Assembly: GCA_937967705.1 (NCBI GenBank)
Contig: CALCJG010000111.1
Location: 1 to 6,983, forward strand
DNA from: an uncultured Spirochaetia bacterium
Lineage (GTDB): Bacteria; Spirochaetota; UBA4802; JAGODF01
Direction of reading: 5' to 3'
Length of the DNA stretch: 6,983 nt
The notes beneath the pieces were generated by a model, which made no database searches, had not been told where the DNA came from, and saw only the letters and a program-made list of their open reading frames with translations. Every line of letters begins with the position of its first letter. The stretch's first letter is position 1. Position numbers and translations under genes: made by a program. Positions 4,342-6,983 of the stretch are shown here, one piece after another.

Positions 4342-6696
4342 ATGGAAAGCAGCAGGATTGAAAGGCTAAAAAGGGAGGTCATGGAGGCCAGGCCGGGGAT
4401 ATGTGCCGAACGGGCCCTTATCTGGACCCGGTACCATAAACAGAAGAGGAACCGAAAAAAACCGGCCGCTGTGGCCATGGCGGAGGCCCTCTCTCAGGTG
4501 CTGGAGCAGAAGAGCGCGGTCATCTATCCCGATGAGATTATCGTGGGCAATTATACGTCCAAGCGGGTGGGGGGATCCCTCTTCCCGGAACTGCACGGTA
4601 TACCGGTTCTGATGGACCTCTTCCGGTTTTCCCGCCGGGAGACCAATCCCCTGGAGATATCCGCCAGGGAAAAACGGGCTCTGATGAGAATAGTGCCCTT
4701 CTGGATCTTCCGCTTTCTGGGAATCCGGGCTTACCGTTCACCCCTGAAAAAATTCCGGCTCCTCCGGGATCAGCTCCGTGCCTATTTCTATTTAATCAAC
4801 GAGGCCGGAGGGATATCGCACTTCGCCCCGGATTATGAGACACTCCTGAAAATCGGAACAGACGGGAATCTTGTCCTCGCGGAGAATTATCAGAAAGGGG
4901 TTGAACCGCATTCGAAGGAGTGGAATTTCTACGAGGGGGTTAAAGCCATCTGCCGGGGCCTCGCGGCATTCGGGGAGAGATATGCCTGGCTCGCCGAGGC
5001 AGAGGCGCTCATGGAGCGGGATGCGACGCGAAGAGGGGAACTGGCGAAGATCGCCTCGGTCTGCCGCCGGGTGCCCCGGTACGGGGCCCGGACCTTTCAC
5101 GAAGCGGTTCAGTCCCTCGTCTTTGCTCAAATCGCCCTCAATCTGGAAAGCCTCGACAACTCGGTCTGTCCCGGAAGAATGGACCAGTACCTCTATCCCT
5201 ATTACAGGGCGGATGTGGATGCCGGTATCCTCACCCGGGAGGGGGCAAAGGAGCTTCTGGCCTGCTTTTCCATCAAGCTTTCCGAGATCGTCCCGGTCTT
5301 CTCGAAGCATCTTACGAACTTCCACGGAGGCATGTTCAACGGACAGGTCGTGACGGTGGGAGGCATGACACCGGCGGGCCCTGACGGGGTGAATGAATTG
5401 AGCTACCTCTTTCTGGAGATCATGGATGAGTTGCGCATGCGCCAGCCCAACTATCATGCCAGGTTTCACTCCGGATCACCGGATGAATATATGAATAAAA
5501 TCGCGGCCCTTCTCTCCGGAGGCAGCAATGCACCGGCCCTCTACTGCGACGAGACCATCGTGAAGGCCTTGACGGCCCGAGGGTATGAAACGACCGATGC
5601 CCGGGATTATACCGGCGTCGGCTGTGTCGAGCCCGTATCGCAGGGGAGAAGCTTCTCCTCCACGGATGCCGCAATCTTCAATACCGCTATTGTTCTGGAG
5701 ATGGCGCTCAACGGAGGGAGGCGATTCGGCCGCTTTTTCCGCGACGGTGCCGTCACCATGCCTCCAGGACGCATGAAGAGCATGGAGGATATCAAGAACG
5801 CCTTCGAGGTGCAGCTATCGAAAAAACTCGGCGATCTTGCCGCCGATCTGCAGGCCATAGAAAGGGCCAACAGCCTCTATCACCCCACACCGCTGACCAG
5901 CATGCTGATCCGGGGATGCCTCGAGAGCGGGACCTGTTCCACTGCCGGCGGTGCCGTCTACAACTTTTCGGGAGTACAATGCGTGGCCCCGACGGACGTG
6001 GGGGATTCCCTGCGGGCCGTGGAACAGGCGGTCTTCGTGGAAAGGAAATACAGCCCGCGGGAACTGGTGCGCCTTCTCAGGAAGAACATTCCCCGGGAGA
6101 CCGACAGGAACTACCTCCTCTCGGTCGAAAAGTTCGGCAATGACAACCCCGAAGCCGACAGGTGGACGGTTTATGTGGTGGATGCCTTCGAACGTATGCT
6201 CTCCCGTCTTGGGCTGAACACGCGGGGCGGGCCCTATGTCCCCGGGCTCTATTCCGTTACCGCCCACGAGTACTTCGGCCGGATTACCGGCGCCCTTCCC
6301 CAGGGAAGAAGGAAGGGGGAAAGCTTCGCTTCGGGGATTTCCCCTGCCAATGGCATGGACAGGAAGGGGCCTACAGCCCTGCTCAATTCCATGAACCGCA
6401 TTGATTATACCCGGATGGCCAACGGGATCAACTTCAATATGAAGTTCGATCCGCATGCCCTCCGCGGCGAGGAGGGCCGCCGGGCTCTTCTGTCCCTGAT
6501 CCGAACCTTTTTCCGAAGGGGGGGAATGCAGGTGCAGATCAATGTCCTGGATCCCGAGGTTCTTCTCAGGGCCAGGGAAAATCCCGCGCTCTATCCCGAT
6601 CTGCTGGTAAGGGTTTCGGGATATTCGGCCTATTTCAATGATCTGACCCCGGCCATGAAGGATGAGATCATCCGGAGGACGCTTCAGACGATTTAA
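4342..6696 (+). CDS. Glycyl radical enzyme of the dehydratase/lyase (eliminase) type, substrate unassigned
   Basis: A 784-aa protein, full length for the PFL-like family. It has the thiyl-radical Cys428 in GVGCVEP and the glycyl radical motif RVSGYSAYF with Gly760 near the C-terminus. The Cys-x-Glu arrangement (Glu430) occurs in glycerol dehydratase, CutC and decarboxylase-type members, not in pyruvate formate-lyase (CysCys). By eye alignment to glycerol dehydratase as I remember it, His160 (GGISHFAPDYE), Ser274, Glu430 and Asp442 match the substrate-site His164, Ser282, Glu435 and Asp447, while its His281 is Asn273 here. This supports C-O, C-N, C-S or similar elimination on a small polar substrate, in the cytoplasm under anoxic conditions. 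The start at 4342 has GGAGG 7 bases upstream; ATG 4321, touching the activase stop, has none. There is no N-terminal extension of the kind used for microcompartment targeting. The substrate cannot be named. Confidence 0.9.
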   Translation: MESSRIERLKREVMEARPGICAERALIWTRYHKQKRNRKKPAAVAMAEALSQVLEQKSAVIYPDEIIVGNYTSKRVGGSLFPELHGIPVLMDLFRFSRRETNPLEISAREKRALMRIVPFWIFRFLGIRAYRSPLKKFRLLRDQLRAYFYLINEAGGISHFAPDYETLLKIGTDGNLVLAENYQKGVEPHSKEWNFYEGVKAICRGLAAFGERYAWLAEAEALMERDATRRGELAKIASVCRRVPRYGARTFHEAVQSLVFAQIALNLESLDNSVCPGRMDQYLYPYYRADVDAGILTREGAKELLACFSIKLSEIVPVFSKHLTNFHGGMFNGQVVTVGGMTPAGPDGVNELSYLFLEIMDELRMRQPNYHARFHSGSPDEYMNKIAALLSGGSNAPALYCDETIVKALTARGYETTDARDYTGVGCVEPVSQGRSFSSTDAAIFNTAIVLEMALNGGRRFGRFFRDGAVTMPPGRMKSMEDIKNAFEVQLSKKLGDLAADLQAIERANSLYHPTPLTSMLIRGCLESGTCSTAGGAVYNFSGVQCVAPTDVGDSLRAVEQAVFVERKYSPRELVRLLRKNIPRETDRNYLLSVEKFGNDNPEADRWTVYVVDAFERMLSRLGLNTRGGPYVPGLYSVTAHEYFGRITGALPQGRRKGESFASGISPANGMDRKGPTALLNSMNRIDYTRMANGINFNMKFDPHALRGEEGRRALLSLIRTFFRRGGMQVQINVLDPEVLLRARENPALYPDLLVRVSGYSAYFNDLTPAMKDEIIRRTLQTI

Positions 6697-6706
6697 CCCC
6701 GACTGT

Positions 6707-6740
6707 TGAGGCTGTGCCGCATCTAACGCCTTCTGCCTCA
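6707..6740 (+). terminator. Weak inverted repeat after the GRE gene
   Basis: TGAGGC (6707-6712) pairs with GCCTCA (6735-6740) across a 22-base loop, 10 bases after the GRE stop codon. It has no T-run. A new promoter starts at 6749, so the operon plausibly ends here, but the structure is weak as a terminator. Confidence 0.25.
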
Positions 6741-6748
6741 TAATCCCC

Positions 6749-6777
6749 TTGACTGTTGCGGTATTTGACGGTACTAT
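6749..6777 (+). promoter_or_regulatory. Sigma70 promoter after the GRE operon
   Basis: -35 TTGACT (6749-6754), a 17-base spacer and -10 TACTAT (6772-6777), with a predicted start near 6784. It suggests that the genes downstream are transcribed independently of the GRE operon. Confidence 0.65.
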
Positions 6778-6788
6778 AAATATACCGT
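6758..6788. promoter_or_regulatory. CGGTA half-site cluster overlapping the -10 box
   Basis: GCGGTA (6758-6763) and ACGGTA (6768-6773) form a direct repeat one helical turn (10 bases) apart. ACGGTA then forms an inverted repeat with TACCGT (6783-6788) across 9 bases. The cluster spans the spacer, the -10 box and the predicted start, the usual place for a repressor site; no regulator is encoded nearby. Confidence 0.5.
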
Positions 6789-6801
6789 ATGAGGGGGTTC
6801 T

Positions 6802-6939
6802 ATGCGCCGTATCTCGAAAAATGTAATGATTCTTGGGAAGGTGTTTGACGCTTTTTCGGAAGACCTTTCCCGCCGTAAAAGGGGCCGGGCCTTTGTCTGC
6901 AGGCCCTCCCCGGGGTTGTGGGAATGGTGTTCGTCGTGA
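6802..6939 (+). CDS. Possible 45-aa ORF, leader peptide or displaced 5' end of the next gene
   Basis: An ATG follows GAGGGGG at good spacing and sits about 18 bases downstream of a strong predicted start site, so translation initiation here is plausible. The 45-aa product is basic (several Arg/Lys in SRRKRGR) and matches no family I recognise. It ends at a TGA (6937-6939) that lies 14 bases inside the next reading frame, where the sequence becomes kinase-like. Three explanations remain: a genuine small protein or leader peptide coupled to the next gene, a chance ORF, or an N-terminus separated from its gene by a frameshift. I cannot choose between them. Confidence 0.35.
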   Translation: MRRISKNVMILGKVFDAFSEDLSRRKRGRAFVCRPSPGLWEWCSS

Positions 6940-6983
6940 TTGCCAGGGATGGGTGGGCCTTCATTATCAACCCCATCGCGGGT
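6924..6983 (+). CDS. Probable start of a diacylglycerol/lipid kinase family (YegS-like) gene, 3' end cut by window
   Basis: Twenty codons from the ATG at 6924 reach the window edge exactly. The end of this stretch, AFIINPIAG, resembles the first strand and glycine-rich turn of the DAGK catalytic domain (typically FIxNPxxG), the start of the nucleotide-binding site in YegS, DgkB and sphingosine-kinase-like proteins. Such enzymes phosphorylate lipid hydroxyls at the membrane. The start is uncertain: GTG 6918 is also in frame, no strong ribosome binding site precedes either, and the frame is closed upstream by a TAA at 6876. Typical members begin nearer the NP motif, so the slightly long N-terminus fits a start at or after 6924. 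The call rests on a short motif only. Confidence 0.4.
   Translation, partial: MVFVVIARDGWAFIINPIAG

Noticed and set aside
4792..5469. Open frame of about 225 codons on the minus strand inside the GRE gene
   Set aside because: It is fully contained in and antisense to conserved GRE sequence, with no promoter, ribosome binding site or recognisable domain.
5815..6741. Long open frame (about 308 codons) on the minus strand opposite the GRE 3' half
   Set aside because: It is antisense to the conserved GRE C-terminus including the glycyl motif, and its translation (rich in Gly, Pro, His) resembles no family. GC-rich coding DNA commonly leaves such antisense frames open.

Overview
The window is about 7 kb of bacterial DNA, fairly GC-rich in the genes with AT-rich intergenic regions. 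It has sigma70-type promoters, strong Shine-Dalgarno sites and closely packed genes. An oxygen-sensitive glycyl radical enzyme (GRE) beside its own activase points to an anaerobe. Two CoA-thioesterase-type genes under a MarR regulator and a caspase-like peptidase would fit a syntrophic or sulfate-reducing lineage of the Desulfobacterota kind, but this placement is inference from gene content, not from any marker gene.

Layout. (1) 1-647, plus strand: the C-terminal part of a caspase-like (peptidase C14) protein, cut by the window edge. (2) 2011-683, minus strand: a three-gene operon of a MarR regulator, a 4HBT-type hotdog thioesterase and a PaaI-type hotdog thioesterase. Its promoter has a perfect 22-bp palindrome filling the spacer. 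(3) 2183-2410, plus strand: a 75-aa helical protein of unknown function, with its own promoter and a 14-bp palindrome at the predicted transcription start. (4) 3216-2464, minus strand: a GntR regulator of the FadR/FCD subfamily. (5) 3415-6696, plus strand: a GRE activase followed by the GRE, transcribed divergently from the regulator. (6) 6749-6983, plus strand: a new promoter with CGGTA half-sites, a possible 45-aa ORF, and what looks like the first codons of a diacylglycerol-kinase-family gene running off the edge.

The most coherent unit is 2464-6696. The 11-bp palindrome TGGTAATACCA occurs twice in the 198-bp divergent region: once just downstream of the regulator's predicted start site and once across the -10/start region of the activase-GRE promoter. 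This predicts one GntR repressor controlling itself and the GRE operon. The GRE carries the Cys-x-Glu active site and the His/Asp pair of the dehydratase/lyase branch, so I expect an elimination reaction. Its substrate cannot be named from the sequence, and this makes it the best candidate here for undescribed chemistry.

The MarR-thioesterase operon looks like a self-contained, autoregulated module that hydrolyses an acyl- or aryl-CoA. No RNA genes, CRISPR arrays, insertion sequences or attachment sites were seen.
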